From Chloroflexota bacterium (lineage in GTDB: Bacteria > Chloroflexota > Anaerolineae > UBA4142): a stretch of 64,000 nt of DNA. A program made the position numbers and the translations under genes. Location: positions 62,001-126,000 of the forward strand of contig JACRMI010000124.1 in the NCBI GenBank assembly GCA_016215025.1, in the 5' to 3' direction. The notes under the pieces are model-generated. The model ran no database searches and was not told the DNA's origin. It saw nothing but the letters and a program-made list of their open reading frames with translations. This document shows, piece after piece, positions 41,950 to 50,408 of this stretch. Position 1 is the stretch's first letter. Each line of letters starts with the position of its first letter.

Positions 41950-43422
41950 CTACGTGAGCAATTGCTCACGTAGACGCCGGAGCAATGGATAAACACCACT
42001 CGAATCTATAATACTCGTCGTGTTGAATTTCCACTCACGCTTTGCCAGAATAAACGGAAACATCTGCTCGCCGCCAATCGAACCGTGCCCGCCCACTTGG
42101 TTCTCAAAATTGATTTGATGATGGTTGAGCGATTGGGCAAACAGAACCAAATCGCCTGAGCGCTCAAACGAATTCAATTTGTCCAATTGCTGCGCGATAA
42201 TTTCTGGCTCGTCGATATTTGTCAGCCAATCGCGCACATGGCGCGGCAGCCGCGATCCCGACTCGTAGCGAAACTCGCGTTGGCTGTCGGTCAAGATGTT
42301 GCGCTTGCCATCGCGCGTCATGACACATCCGATACCGGGCGTGGTCGCAACTTGGTTGATCAATCCTGGGAACCGCTCTTCGATTTCGTCGTGCTGCAAG
42401 CGCCAGGAAATATCTTTGAAATAGAAATGCGCCAGCCCGCCGGAATAAGCCAATTCGACGTGCCCATCGACTGCGCCTTTGCGCGTAAACTTTTTTCCTT
42501 TTTGCTCACAAACCTCGTACGTCGGGAGCAAATCGGCGACCACCTCGGCAAAGCAGCGTTTGTACTCTCGCACGAACGGCACCGTTTCCACTTGGCCATG
42601 GTCGGATAAAATCACCAATTCGTAATCGCGCGCATCAGATCCACCATGCTGGCGTTTATTCGCAATGCGCCGCAGCGTGTTATCGACGTGGCGCAGAATG
42701 CGAAACGAGTAATCCGCTTCGGGACCGAACGCGTGCCCAGTCTCATCGTACGCATAAAATGCGCCGTAAATCACGGGAAAATTTTCTTGCATCGCTTGAA
42801 TGACGGCAAAGCGCGTGAGCTGGTGCAAAAGAATCTCCTCGAGCATGTCGGCGACCACATAGGTTTTTGCCGCCGGGCGACCGCTCAGCACCGTGCGGAA
42901 ATATTGCACGTTCGCCTTCCAGACCTGCCACAAGCCGCGTCGCACCCAATCCAACAAACGAAATGGATTCATCGCCCAGCTTTCGATGACGCGCCGCTGG
43001 GAAAAAGCTTGACCGCGCAACGAGTGTCCATGCTCGCGGTATCCAATTCGATAGGCAGCTTGCGTCGAGTTGGGATAACACGTGGCGATGGATGCGCCGC
43101 CGCCGGTTATCGGATCGCAATTGCGAAAGTATTTGTGCGCGACATGATTGAACGACGAGAATCCACTGAACGAAACGGCGATGCCGGATTGTTTATCCAA
43201 CCAGCGAAACGACGGAATTTCGGAATTATCGCCATAGATCATTCCCGCTTGGCAGTAAGGCGTCGTCGAAGGCACACCGCAGCGATACCGAAGTATTTCG
43301 TATCCTTCGTCATCAATTAAACTTTGGACAAAAGGCATTCGACCTTGTTCGAGCGCTTGTTTCAAGTAGGCATAGCTCAGTCCATCAACATGAACAATAA
43401 CCAATCCCTTTGCTTTTCCCAT
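41950..43422 (-). CDS. Alkaline-phosphatase-superfamily phosphodiesterase
   Basis: Metal-dependent hydrolase of 490 residues of the nucleotide pyrophosphatase/phosphodiesterase group. Metal site 1 begins at VIVHVDGLSY, the nucleophile Thr is in GVPSTTPYCQAG, and the later ligands are in YAYDETGHAFG and ILSDHGQ; a final His is in VGGHGSIG. No signal peptide is seen, so it acts in the cytoplasm or at the inner face. The natural substrate is unknown, possibly a phospholipid headgroup given its neighbours. AAAAGG precedes the ATG; the EEP gene ends 15 bases upstream. Confidence 0.88.
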   Translation of the reverse strand: MGKAKGLVIVHVDGLSYAYLKQALEQGRMPFVQSLIDDEGYEILRYRCGVPSTTPYCQAGMIYGDNSEIPSFRWLDKQSGIAVSFSGFSSFNHVAHKYFRNCDPITGGGASIATCYPNSTQAAYRIGYREHGHSLRGQAFSQRRVIESWAMNPFRLLDWVRRGLWQVWKANVQYFRTVLSGRPAAKTYVVADMLEEILLHQLTRFAVIQAMQENFPVIYGAFYAYDETGHAFGPEADYSFRILRHVDNTLRRIANKRQHGGSDARDYELVILSDHGQVETVPFVREYKRCFAEVVADLLPTYEVCEQKGKKFTRKGAVDGHVELAYSGGLAHFYFKDISWRLQHDEIEERFPGLINQVATTPGIGCVMTRDGKRNILTDSQREFRYESGSRLPRHVRDWLTNIDEPEIIAQQLDKLNSFERSGDLVLFAQSLNHHQINFENQVGGHGSIGGEQMFPFILAKREWKFNTTSIIDSSGVYPLLRRLREQLLT

Positions 43423-43437
43423 TTACCTTTTCAGACC

Positions 43438-44214
43438 CTATATCAACTTGATTTCGGCAAACACCGGAATGTGGTCCGACCCAGGAATATCTAGACTCCA
43501 TGAACGATATTCAAACGGTCGGGTGTGCCGCAGAAAGATCGCATCGAGCTTTTGGTGGAAACGGACTCGTCTGACTTGATGGGTCCATAGAATCTCGGTC
43601 GTCAAATCGTCGAAACCCTCTCGCGTGGCTTCGGCCGCCAATTTGGTCCAAGTGGGTCGCGAATGAATCTTGAATGTGTTCAAATCGCCAGCGATGATCG
43701 TCAAGTCGGTCACAGGTTGACGCGTGCGCGCATCCGACAAGATTTTGAAAAACTGTTCGCGCTTGTGCTCGACGCCGAGTACATCTAAATGCGCCACATA
43801 CACTCGCAGCGTTTCAGTCCCAATCGTTCCCTCTAACACGCTGCTAATCCGTTGCTGCTCCGGCAATGCGCACAGAATGGCGCGCTCGGCGCGCGGCAGT
43901 TTTAATTCCCGAACTCGCGGCAGAATCACTGTGTCTCGACTCGACACCCGAAAGCGATTACTGTTCCATACCAACGCATTCGCTTGCGCGTATTTGCCGA
44001 GAAAATGCGCGGTGACCTGGAAGCATTGATACGATGGACCTAACGCGTGCGCAATCATCTCTGCATCCGGTCGGTCGGAATGAATGGATGCTTCTTGCAA
44101 CGCCAACATGTCGATGCCTGCGAAATCGGCGTGGGTTTGAATGGCTCGCAATATCGTTTCGAGTTGCAAACCCAATTGGATGTTCCAGGTGCAAAAACGA
44201 ATTGTTTGGGTCAT
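43438..44214 (-). CDS. Endonuclease/exonuclease/phosphatase (EEP) family protein
   Basis: Cytoplasmic EEP-fold hydrolase of 258 residues. Motifs: CTWNIQLGLQ (Asn), MLALQEASIH (Glu metal ligand), VAHLDVLG, IAGDLNTFK (Asp/Asn) and GSDHIPVFAEI (Asp-His pair). Members cleave phosphodiesters in DNA, inositol phosphates or sphingomyelin-like lipids. The ATG overlaps the stop of the DUF1206 gene (ATGA), showing translational coupling. Beside PAP2 and lipid-kinase genes a lipid or headgroup substrate seems more likely than DNA; this is inference. Confidence 0.9.
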   Translation of the reverse strand: MTQTIRFCTWNIQLGLQLETILRAIQTHADFAGIDMLALQEASIHSDRPDAEMIAHALGPSYQCFQVTAHFLGKYAQANALVWNSNRFRVSSRDTVILPRVRELKLPRAERAILCALPEQQRISSVLEGTIGTETLRVYVAHLDVLGVEHKREQFFKILSDARTRQPVTDLTIIAGDLNTFKIHSRPTWTKLAAEATREGFDDLTTEILWTHQVRRVRFHQKLDAIFLRHTRPFEYRSWSLDIPGSDHIPVFAEIKLI

Positions 44215-44615
44215 AGCATTGGGGTCAAGCTATCGGTTTTCAATCCTTGATAAATCTGCAAGAGACCGCCGCCCACAAGCCAACCCAAGCCAATGATAAC
44301 CACGGCGATTCGACCATACGGATGCCCCAAAAGATTTTCGCTCCATGTCTCCGGACCATTTTCATTCATCGTCGCACCCAAAATATATTGAATCGTAGCG
44401 ATAAGCAGCGTGCCGTACCCAAACGCACTGACGATGTATCCAAGACGGACTGCCACCCCTTTCGTATCATTGCCCCTTCGCAACGGATCATACACCGCAC
44501 GAATGAGTCCCCAGAGCGTATAGCCTAACAAGCCAACGGCAACCACGATCAGCAATCCTGTGCCAAAGGGATTGAACCCGATAAAAGAAATGGGGTCGGT
44601 TTGAGTATTTGCCAT
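44211..44615 (-). CDS. DUF1206 membrane protein (short form)
   Basis: Membrane protein of 134 residues with four TM segments (about 17-38, 55-80, 98-125 and part of the ends). The GFNPFGTGLLIVVAVGLLGY and RLGYIVSAFGYGTLLIATIQ parts follow DUF1206, which usually has three two-helix repeats in about 270 residues; this one has about half. Function unknown. It is preceded by AGAAAGG and overlaps the EEP gene by four bases. Confidence 0.8.
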   Translation of the reverse strand: MANTQTDPISFIGFNPFGTGLLIVVAVGLLGYTLWGLIRAVYDPLRRGNDTKGVAVRLGYIVSAFGYGTLLIATIQYILGATMNENGPETWSENLLGHPYGRIAVVIIGLGWLVGGGLLQIYQGLKTDSLTPML

Positions 44616-44631
44616 AATTCCATTCCTTTCT

Positions 44632-45441
44632 TTACTGCATTAATGCATGAGGTTTATCCTGCGGTAGCTGTGGCGTTTCTTTGGCGACAGGTTGATGAAC
44701 AAAGAAACGGATTTTGCCCCAACGATAAAAATGAACGGTCAACGTTAGCCAGACACTGCTCAACAAATAAGCCGCGATCACATCGCTTGCCCAATGCGCG
44801 CCGAGATAGATGCGGGAGAATCCAATTGGAAAGACCAGGGCGAGACAAATCCCGACAATAGACCGACGTAGCCACGATGGTTTGAGCAACGTAAATGCCA
44901 AGAAACCAACAAAACCAAACAGTGTCACAAAAAACAAAACATGTCCGCTCGGAAAACCATAGTCCGGTAATTTCGTAATCACGTTGACCAGGTCAGGCGA
45001 CGGGCGTGGGCGGACGACGATCACCTTGATGAGCGTACCTAAAATCGAAATGCCGATGTTGCTTAACAGCATTGCGACTGATTCCCATTTCAAGCCGCTC
45101 AAGTACAAAAATAAAACGGCAAAGGCGATCAGCAGCGGACCTTGCGGCGTATAACCCAGCCAGGTTAGAAAACGCATAATCGCATCGAACCCGCCACCTC
45201 GAAATTCTTGAATGGCTTGGGTGATCGTCAGATCGATCGTGAAATAGGCGACAGTGTGCGCCAAGATTGCCAGAATGCTGAAAATAACCACCGCGACGAT
45301 CAGATAACTTTCAAAGAGAGAAGCACGATAACGTCGCCAAGCCGGTCCGACAATGGCACGCGCTTTAATTATTCTTCGCCGCCAACCGCGGGCAGGCTTG
45401 CCAATCGCTTGATCCGCTTTTTCGACAACCGAGTCCGCCAT
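44632..45441 (-). CDS. PAP2-family membrane phosphatase
   Basis: Integral membrane enzyme of 269 residues with six TM segments. The three PAP2 motifs are complete: KVIVVRPRPSPD (C1), GFPSGHVLF (C2, catalytic His helper) and FSRIYLGAHWASDV (C3, nucleophile His). It would remove phosphate from phosphatidic acid, undecaprenyl diphosphate or a similar lipid on the outer face. ATG at 45441 directly follows the end of the upstream PAP2 gene (45443), so they form one operon. The cytoplasmic N-terminus is Lys/Arg-rich. Confidence 0.93.
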   Translation of the reverse strand: MADSVVEKADQAIGKPARGWRRRIIKARAIVGPAWRRYRASLFESYLIVAVVIFSILAILAHTVAYFTIDLTITQAIQEFRGGGFDAIMRFLTWLGYTPQGPLLIAFAVLFLYLSGLKWESVAMLLSNIGISILGTLIKVIVVRPRPSPDLVNVITKLPDYGFPSGHVLFFVTLFGFVGFLAFTLLKPSWLRRSIVGICLALVFPIGFSRIYLGAHWASDVIAAYLLSSVWLTLTVHFYRWGKIRFFVHQPVAKETPQLPQDKPHALMQ

Positions 45442-45442
45442 C

Positions 45443-46177
45443 CTACCTTGCCTTCTTTCTACGCGTTTGAGGATTGGCAAAAAAGCGCGGCTTGCCCCAG
45501 GCGTAAAATAAAATCGTCAACATCAACCAAATCGCACCCAGCAAGTACGCGCCGAACACATCGCTGGGCCAATGCTCTCCCGCATACACCCGCGAAATAC
45601 CAACCAAGGCAATGAAAATCACAAAGCCGATGATTTCAACCCAACGCGTCCACGAATGACGATGCGCCAGCGTAATGCTGAGGAATAAAAGAAAACCGAG
45701 AATTGCCACGTACGATTGAACATGACCGGCCGGAAAGCTGTACTTGCCGCCATCGAGCGAGGAATTCGCAACATCGATCAGCGTCGGATCGGGACGCGAG
45801 CGATTGACCAAAATCTTGATCATCAATCCGACGACGCCGATTCCAACCGCTGCGAAAATGCCACTGATCGCTTCCCACTTTAATCCACTCTTGTACAGAA
45901 CGAAGACCATGAATGCGATCCAAACGTACACTTGCGGCGGATAACCTGGGTTGCCAATAAACTGCATCAATCCATTGAACCACCTAACGTCAATACTTTG
46001 AACATTGCGCGTTAACGTCAAGTCGTAATCAAAATAAGGAGCGGAATGTGCCGCCATTGCCAAAATGCCCAGTCCAACCATTATAATTGCGCCGAAAAAA
46101 ATCGCCAGCGCGATTACAACCCCACGATACGACTTGCGAATTTCGACTTCCAAGCCAAATAGCGTCTTAGACGTCAT
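45443..46177 (-). CDS. PAP2-family membrane phosphatase (paralogue)
   Basis: Six-TM phosphatase of 244 residues. PAP2 motifs: KILVNRSRPDPT, SFPAGHVQSY (Ala in place of the common Ser in PSGH) and ISRVYAGEHWPSDV. It resembles the next gene throughout (for example SGLKWE before motif C1), so the pair arose by duplication. It is the first gene of the lipid operon; the weak ribosome site and a hairpin repeat (46200-46255) lie upstream. Confidence 0.92.
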   Translation of the reverse strand: MTSKTLFGLEVEIRKSYRGVVIALAIFFGAIIMVGLGILAMAAHSAPYFDYDLTLTRNVQSIDVRWFNGLMQFIGNPGYPPQVYVWIAFMVFVLYKSGLKWEAISGIFAAVGIGVVGLMIKILVNRSRPDPTLIDVANSSLDGGKYSFPAGHVQSYVAILGFLLFLSITLAHRHSWTRWVEIIGFVIFIALVGISRVYAGEHWPSDVFGAYLLGAIWLMLTILFYAWGKPRFFANPQTRRKKAR

Positions 46178-46199
46178 TGTTTTTTCCGTTCATCCTTTT

Positions 46200-46255
46200 A
46201 TAATGTAACGCAAGTATTCCTTTTGCGCGGTAAATTGGAAATTTGCCCTACGACA
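46200..46255. repeat. Hairpin repeat (R2 type)
   Basis: AATGTAACGCAAG...CTTTTGCGCGGTAAATTGGAAATTTGCCCTAC, a member of the family that also occurs at 47570-47622 and 53697-53750; all end in TTTGCCCTAC. Confidence 0.55.
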
Positions 46256-46267
46256 ACTCCTCCGATT

Positions 46268-46303
46268 ATAAAAGGAGACCGGGGAAGCCCGGTCTCCTTC
46301 ACA
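46268..46303 (-). terminator. Terminator for the GlsB/YeaQ gene
   Basis: Stem AAGGAGACCGGG / CCCGGTCTCCTT (46271-46299) with a short GAAG loop. On the minus strand it runs into TTTTATAAT, 14 bases after the stop of the gene ending at 46317. Confidence 0.85.
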
Positions 46304-46316
46304 ATTCTAGCGGTTG

Positions 46317-46580
46317 CTATACCCGTGCAGTCCGACTTACTCCCCTGACTACGCCGACAACCACTACCGCTCCCAGGAACGCAACAATGATACTCACAAT
46401 GTTGATTCCATTGACGGCGTCCGGTTCGCCGAAGATGGCGGAGGCAAGAAAACCACCGACGAGTGCGCCGATAATTCCCAGCACAATATCGCCGATGACG
46501 CCATAACCGCTACCCTTCATCACCATGCCAGCCAACCAGCCAGCGATAAGCCCGACGATTAGCCATGACAGAATACCCAT
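46317..46580 (-). CDS. GlsB/YeaQ/YmgE family stress membrane protein
   Basis: Small membrane protein of 87 residues with three TM segments. Family signature: SWLIVGLIAGWLAGMVMKG, then GVIGDIVLGIIGALVGGFL and a final VVGVVRGVSR. Members of this transglycosylase-associated family respond to envelope or acid stress; their activity is unknown. The ATG at 46580 follows AAAGGAG. The gene has its own terminator. Confidence 0.92.
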   Translation of the reverse strand: MGILSWLIVGLIAGWLAGMVMKGSGYGVIGDIVLGIIGALVGGFLASAIFGEPDAVNGINIVSIIVAFLGAVVVVGVVRGVSRTARV

Positions 46581-46680
46581 AATCGTGAACTCCTTTCGAT
46601 ACAAGAATTAGCAGCGTGGTGCTGCCTTACGATATAACTTTATAGCGGACTGCCCCGTGATTTGTGGGGCAGCAACATTG

Positions 46681-46899
46681 TTACGGATGGACGTTCATTC
46701 GATCGTACTCTCTTATTCGACGGTCAACCTCCTCATCGGCTTGTTTTCGGGTATAGCCGTACTTTTCCTGCAAAAGCCCAACCAAGACATCACGTTTGCC
46801 TTGGATGCGGTCGAAATCATCTTCGGTGAGTTTACCCCACCAATCTCTTGCATGACCGCGCATTTGTTTCCATTTGCCTGCAAGTATATCTTCGTTCAC
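46681..46899 (-). CDS. CsbD family stress protein
   Basis: Protein of 72 residues, helical and charged. It follows the CsbD pattern LAGKWKQMRGHARDWWGKLT, DDFDRIQGKRDVLVGLLQ and a second helix YGYTRKQADEEVDRRI. Function unknown; CsbD is under general-stress sigma control in Bacillus. GTG start with GGAGG four bases before it. Confidence 0.92.
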   Translation of the reverse strand: MNEDILAGKWKQMRGHARDWWGKLTEDDFDRIQGKRDVLVGLLQEKYGYTRKQADEEVDRRIREYDRMNVHP

Positions 46900-47243
46900 T
46901 CAACCTCCGTTCAAGCAACAACCGGTATCACATTACACGCTTGTTGCCGAAACTAGTTTTCGAAGAATCGTCTCTATTTAGTTGTAAAGGTAGATATTCT
47001 TTTTATTGCCGAAAAAGTAAGGACCCTTCATTTTAATTGACCGATCGAGCATTTGCTCTTGAACGGTGATTTGTCGGTATCTTTTTCAGCAGCTTGTTGT
47101 TTGCTTGCGGTTAGACCCAGCATACTCCGACGCTTGTCAGAATACTATAGTACGACGCCTTTAATCCTTGTCGTATCGAGGATACTTTGCCTGTCCTATT
47201 TTTTCTGACAGCCAGAATGTTTCAAATAGATTGGAGAAAATTG
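46900..47243. other. Non-coding gap
   Basis: No gene or clear hairpin is seen. It should hold the promoter of the CsbD gene on the minus strand and the 3' end of the basic-protein gene transcript. Confidence 0.4.
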
Positions 47244-47546
47244 TTAGCGTCCGCGCCGCGCGCGAGTTCGCGCTGCCTTTCGCGCAGAAGCAGACCGTGC
47301 CGATGCCGGTCGTCTTGCGGCAGCGGCTCCACCTTTGCGTCCGCCTTTTAGCGCCGGTGCGCGATTCATTCGTTTGCCAACACCCGAGCCGCCTTTTTTG
47401 CCGCCACCCCACATTTTGTTGACGGTTGCCCAGCCGCGCGCTTCGGCTTCTTTTCTCGATACGCCGCGCCGCTCATAGCCTTCCGCGATTTCTTCGGCTT
47501 GGCGTTTCTGCTTATCGGTATATTTCGCTTTACTTCCTCTTGCCAT
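47244..47546 (-). CDS. Small basic protein of the 'plasmid stabilization' type
   Basis: Protein of 100 residues. The N-terminal 50 residues match a widespread small family often labelled plasmid stabilization protein: KYTDKQKRQAEEIAEGYE, GVSRKEAEARGWATVNK and GGGKKGGSG. The last 45 residues are an Ala/Arg/Lys-rich tail like a histone H1 C-terminus, with probable nucleic-acid binding. The label is by similarity only; no toxin partner is adjacent. AGAGGTG precedes the ATG. Confidence 0.8.
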   Translation of the reverse strand: MARGSKAKYTDKQKRQAEEIAEGYERRGVSRKEAEARGWATVNKMWGGGKKGGSGVGKRMNRAPALKGGRKGGAAAARRPASARSASARKAARTRARRGR

Positions 47547-47564
47547 TTAATCACCTCTTCAGAA

Positions 47565-47625
47565 ATGTAGCGCAAGTTGGAAACTTGCGTGTAGGGCAAA
47601 TTTCCAATTTGCCCTACGCGTGTAC
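47565..47625. repeat. Paired hairpin repeat (R2 type)
   Basis: GCGCAAGTTGGAAACTTGCG followed by GGGCAAATTTCCAATTTGCCC: two adjacent perfect short stems, then TACGCG. Same family as 46200-46255 and 53697-53750. Confidence 0.7.
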
Positions 47626-47883
47626 TTGCGTTTTTCGGCGGCAGTTCGCGCTGCGCGGCGGCGAGTTTTGCTCTGACGTGCGTTTACGTTTTTTGTACCG
47701 TGCATTTGCGTTCCGCGCCGCTTGCGGATTCTTGCCACCAGCTGCGCCGCTCTTCGATTTTCTTTTTTTGCCCGAACCCATCTTGCCCGGCATTGATTTT
47801 TGCGCTTTGCCATTCTCTTGCCAAGATGGTACGTCTCCCATCTTTCGATAGTAGACGGTTACCTTCCGGCGAATAGCACGCAA
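47614..47883 (-). CDS. Possible small Lys/Arg-rich protein
   Basis: Open frame of up to 89 residues, start uncertain (TTG at 47883 or ATG at 47838). It reads AIRRKVTVYYRKMGDVPSWQ, then a basic stretch GKMGSGKKRKSKSGAAGGKN. The frame is open a further 20 codons upstream without a normal start (reads FEGNPFAWRCDGVDLPEAVL), so the true gene may be longer, use an odd start, or be broken. A second frame overlaps it, so coding is not secure. Confidence 0.35.
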   Translation of the reverse strand: MRAIRRKVTVYYRKMGDVPSWQENGKAQKSMPGKMGSGKKRKSKSGAAGGKNPQAARNANARYKKRKRTSEQNSPPRSANCRRKTQVHA

Positions 47884-48140
47884 AACTGCTTCCGGTAAAT
47901 CGACGCCATCACACCTCCAAGCAAACGGGTTTCCCTCAAAATATACCGCACTTTGGCACTAGAAAATCGTGTCCATTCCGAAAAATCTGTCGATTTTGCG
48001 TTTACTTCTTTGTAATGAATTCTATGACATAAGAACGTTCAAATAGACGTTCCCACAAGCGTTTTTTTCATCGATGGGCAGAAGGGGCAAACTTTTGCAT
48101 ATTCTAGATTTATGTTGCATAATATCGTTTGGGAGAGACA
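47884..48140. other. Upstream region of the 7TM kinase gene
   Basis: AT-rich gap between divergent genes; it should hold the promoter of the sensor kinase. No hairpin or repeat is seen. Confidence 0.4.
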
Positions 48141-50408
48141 ATGACGTTGGTCTGGAATTTTTTTGCCACCGCATATCTAGTCACTGCGATAACGTGCATT
48201 GCCGTCGCTTGGCTTTGTTGGCGACGTAGTTCGATTCCCGCAGGCTTATCCCTCACTTTACTAATGCTCGCCATCGGCGAATGGGCATTTGCCGGAACAT
48301 TTGAAATTGCGGCCGTTGGAATTCCTACCAAAGTCTTTTGGGGACAACTATCTTATATCGGCAATGCAACTAGCCCTGTGCTCCTCTTGGTTTTTGCAAT
48401 CGATTACGCCCGTCACACGCAGTACCTCACCCGACGCAATCTCCTCTTATTATTCGCTTTTCCATTCCTGACGATTCTCATTGCTTGGACAAACAATTTC
48501 CACCATTGGTTGTGGAGCAGTTATACGTTAGACCCCGCTGGCTCGAACATCGTCATCTACGGTCACGATGGATTTTGGTTTTGGATTTTTGTTGCCTATT
48601 CCTACCTGGCGATTGCCGCGGGGATGATCGTCCTCGCTCGCGCTGCCATCGGCTTCCGCGGCATCTATCGTCATCAGTCAACGCTCCTGCTTCTCAGCAC
48701 CATCCTGCCCAGCGCATGGAATGTGATCTACGTTCTCGGTCTTTCTCCCGTTCGCGGTCTAGACTTGACGCCCTTGGCTTTTGCCATTACGGGCTGGCTT
48801 CTCGTCATCACCATTTTTCGATTTCATTTGCTCGATCTGGTGCCTATCGCGCGCGACTTGCTCATCGAAAATATGACCGACGGCGTGTTGGTGCTCGACG
48901 TGCGGCAACGCGTGGTCGATGTGAATCCGGCGGCGCGGCGAATGTTGGACGAATTCGGTATCAAGATCGGTCAGCGACTAGAGCCAATCCGCCAAGCACT
49001 CGCTCGCCATGAAACCGAATTTGCGCTGGGCGAGCATCCGCCGCGTTACTTTGAATTAAACACCATTTCGCTCGACGATCCGCATCGTCACCACACTGGT
49101 CATCTCATCATCTTGCACGACATTACCGATAGCAAGAACATGCAAGTCAAATTGCAAGAGATGAATACCAATCTCGAACAACTCGTCGCTGGGCGCACCA
49201 TCGAATTGCAGATGACGATCAAGGAATTGCAAGACGCGCTCGCCGAACGTGACCGCGTGACCCAGGTTTTGCGCGAGATGGAAAACGCGCTCGCGCAGCG
49301 CGTCGCCGATCAGAGTCGCAAGTTATCGGCGTTGTATGAACTCATCCTCTTCGCTGGGCAGTCGCTCAGCGTCGAACAAATTCAACAGCAAGCCCTCGAG
49401 ATTATCATGACCGTCATGACCAGCGACATGGGCTGCATCCATCACTGGGATGAAAAATCGCAATCGTTGCGCCTGATCGCGCAGCGCGGTTTGACGAAAG
49501 AGATGCAGGCGCAGTTGAAGACGCTTCCCGCCAATTGGCTGTTGAGTGATCGCATTCCGCACGCTGTGCCGAACTTGAATGAAAGCAACGATGTTCCGGA
49601 GCAAATTCGCCTGACCGCTGTGCCCAGTTATATCGGCGTGCCGACGTACTTGCTCGGCAGACCGATTGGCTCACTGGGACTCTATTGGAAGGAACCGCAC
49701 TCGTTCCCCGTCGAAGACATCGCGCTCTTTAGCGCGATGGCAGACCAACTCGGCATCATCATCGAAAATGCGCGCTTGCGTTATCGCGGCGAAGCAGCCG
49801 CGGCGCTACAAGAACGTCGTCGGCTAGCGCGCGATTTGCACGATTCGGTGACGCAATCGTTGCACAGCTTGGTGCTCGTCGCCGATACGGCAACCCATCG
49901 ATTGAAGCAAGGGAAATGGGATCGACTCGAAACGTCGCTCGCGCAATTGAGTGACAGCGCGCGACAGGCGCTCAAAGAAATGCGCCTCTTGCTTTACGAA
50001 TTGCGCCTCGCCAATCCCGATCAACTCAACCTGGTCGATGCAATTCGCTTGCGGCTGGACACTGTCGAGAAACGCGCCGGCGTCGAAGTTCAATTCGCCG
50101 CAAAATATCCGGTGCATGTTCGCAAAGCCTGGGAAAACGAACTGTACTTTATCACGATGGAAGCTCTCAACAATTCGCTCAAGTACTCGAGAGCAACGCT
50201 CGTCAATGTCCGTCTCGAAACGTGCGCTGACCGCATCGAATTGGAAATTAGCGATAACGGCAAAGGCATTGACCCACAAACGACCCGCCCCGGTGGACAA
50301 GGGCTAACGAATATGACAGAACGCGCTGAACGATTAGGTGGTGTGCTCAACATCGATTCCCGACCTGGCGCAGGCACACGCATATATTTCAAGCGGGAGG
50401 GAATGTGA
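48141..50408 (+). CDS. Sensor histidine kinase, 7TM-PAS-GAF-HisKA_3
   Basis: Membrane kinase of 755 residues. N-terminal seven-TM sensor of the histidine-kinase 7TM type (about 1-230, with W-rich FWIFVAYSYLAIAAGM), PAS-like domain (about 235-335, VLVLDVRQRVVDVNPAARRM), coiled coil (about 335-400), GAF (about 400-545), then the NarX/LiaS-type kinase core: ARDLHDSVTQSLHSL (phospho-acceptor His567) and ATPase motifs ISDNGKGID and GGQGLTNMTERAERLGG. The partner NarL regulator overlaps by four bases (GTGA). An ATG with GGGAGA before it is preferred to the TTG 12 bases upstream. The signal is unknown; a 7TM plus GAF layout allows both membrane and cytoplasmic input. Confidence 0.93.
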   Translation: MTLVWNFFATAYLVTAITCIAVAWLCWRRSSIPAGLSLTLLMLAIGEWAFAGTFEIAAVGIPTKVFWGQLSYIGNATSPVLLLVFAIDYARHTQYLTRRNLLLLFAFPFLTILIAWTNNFHHWLWSSYTLDPAGSNIVIYGHDGFWFWIFVAYSYLAIAAGMIVLARAAIGFRGIYRHQSTLLLLSTILPSAWNVIYVLGLSPVRGLDLTPLAFAITGWLLVITIFRFHLLDLVPIARDLLIENMTDGVLVLDVRQRVVDVNPAARRMLDEFGIKIGQRLEPIRQALARHETEFALGEHPPRYFELNTISLDDPHRHHTGHLIILHDITDSKNMQVKLQEMNTNLEQLVAGRTIELQMTIKELQDALAERDRVTQVLREMENALAQRVADQSRKLSALYELILFAGQSLSVEQIQQQALEIIMTVMTSDMGCIHHWDEKSQSLRLIAQRGLTKEMQAQLKTLPANWLLSDRIPHAVPNLNESNDVPEQIRLTAVPSYIGVPTYLLGRPIGSLGLYWKEPHSFPVEDIALFSAMADQLGIIIENARLRYRGEAAAALQERRRLARDLHDSVTQSLHSLVLVADTATHRLKQGKWDRLETSLAQLSDSARQALKEMRLLLYELRLANPDQLNLVDAIRLRLDTVEKRAGVEVQFAAKYPVHVRKAWENELYFITMEALNNSLKYSRATLVNVRLETCADRIELEISDNGKGIDPQTTRPGGQGLTNMTERAERLGGVLNIDSRPGAGTRIYFKREGM

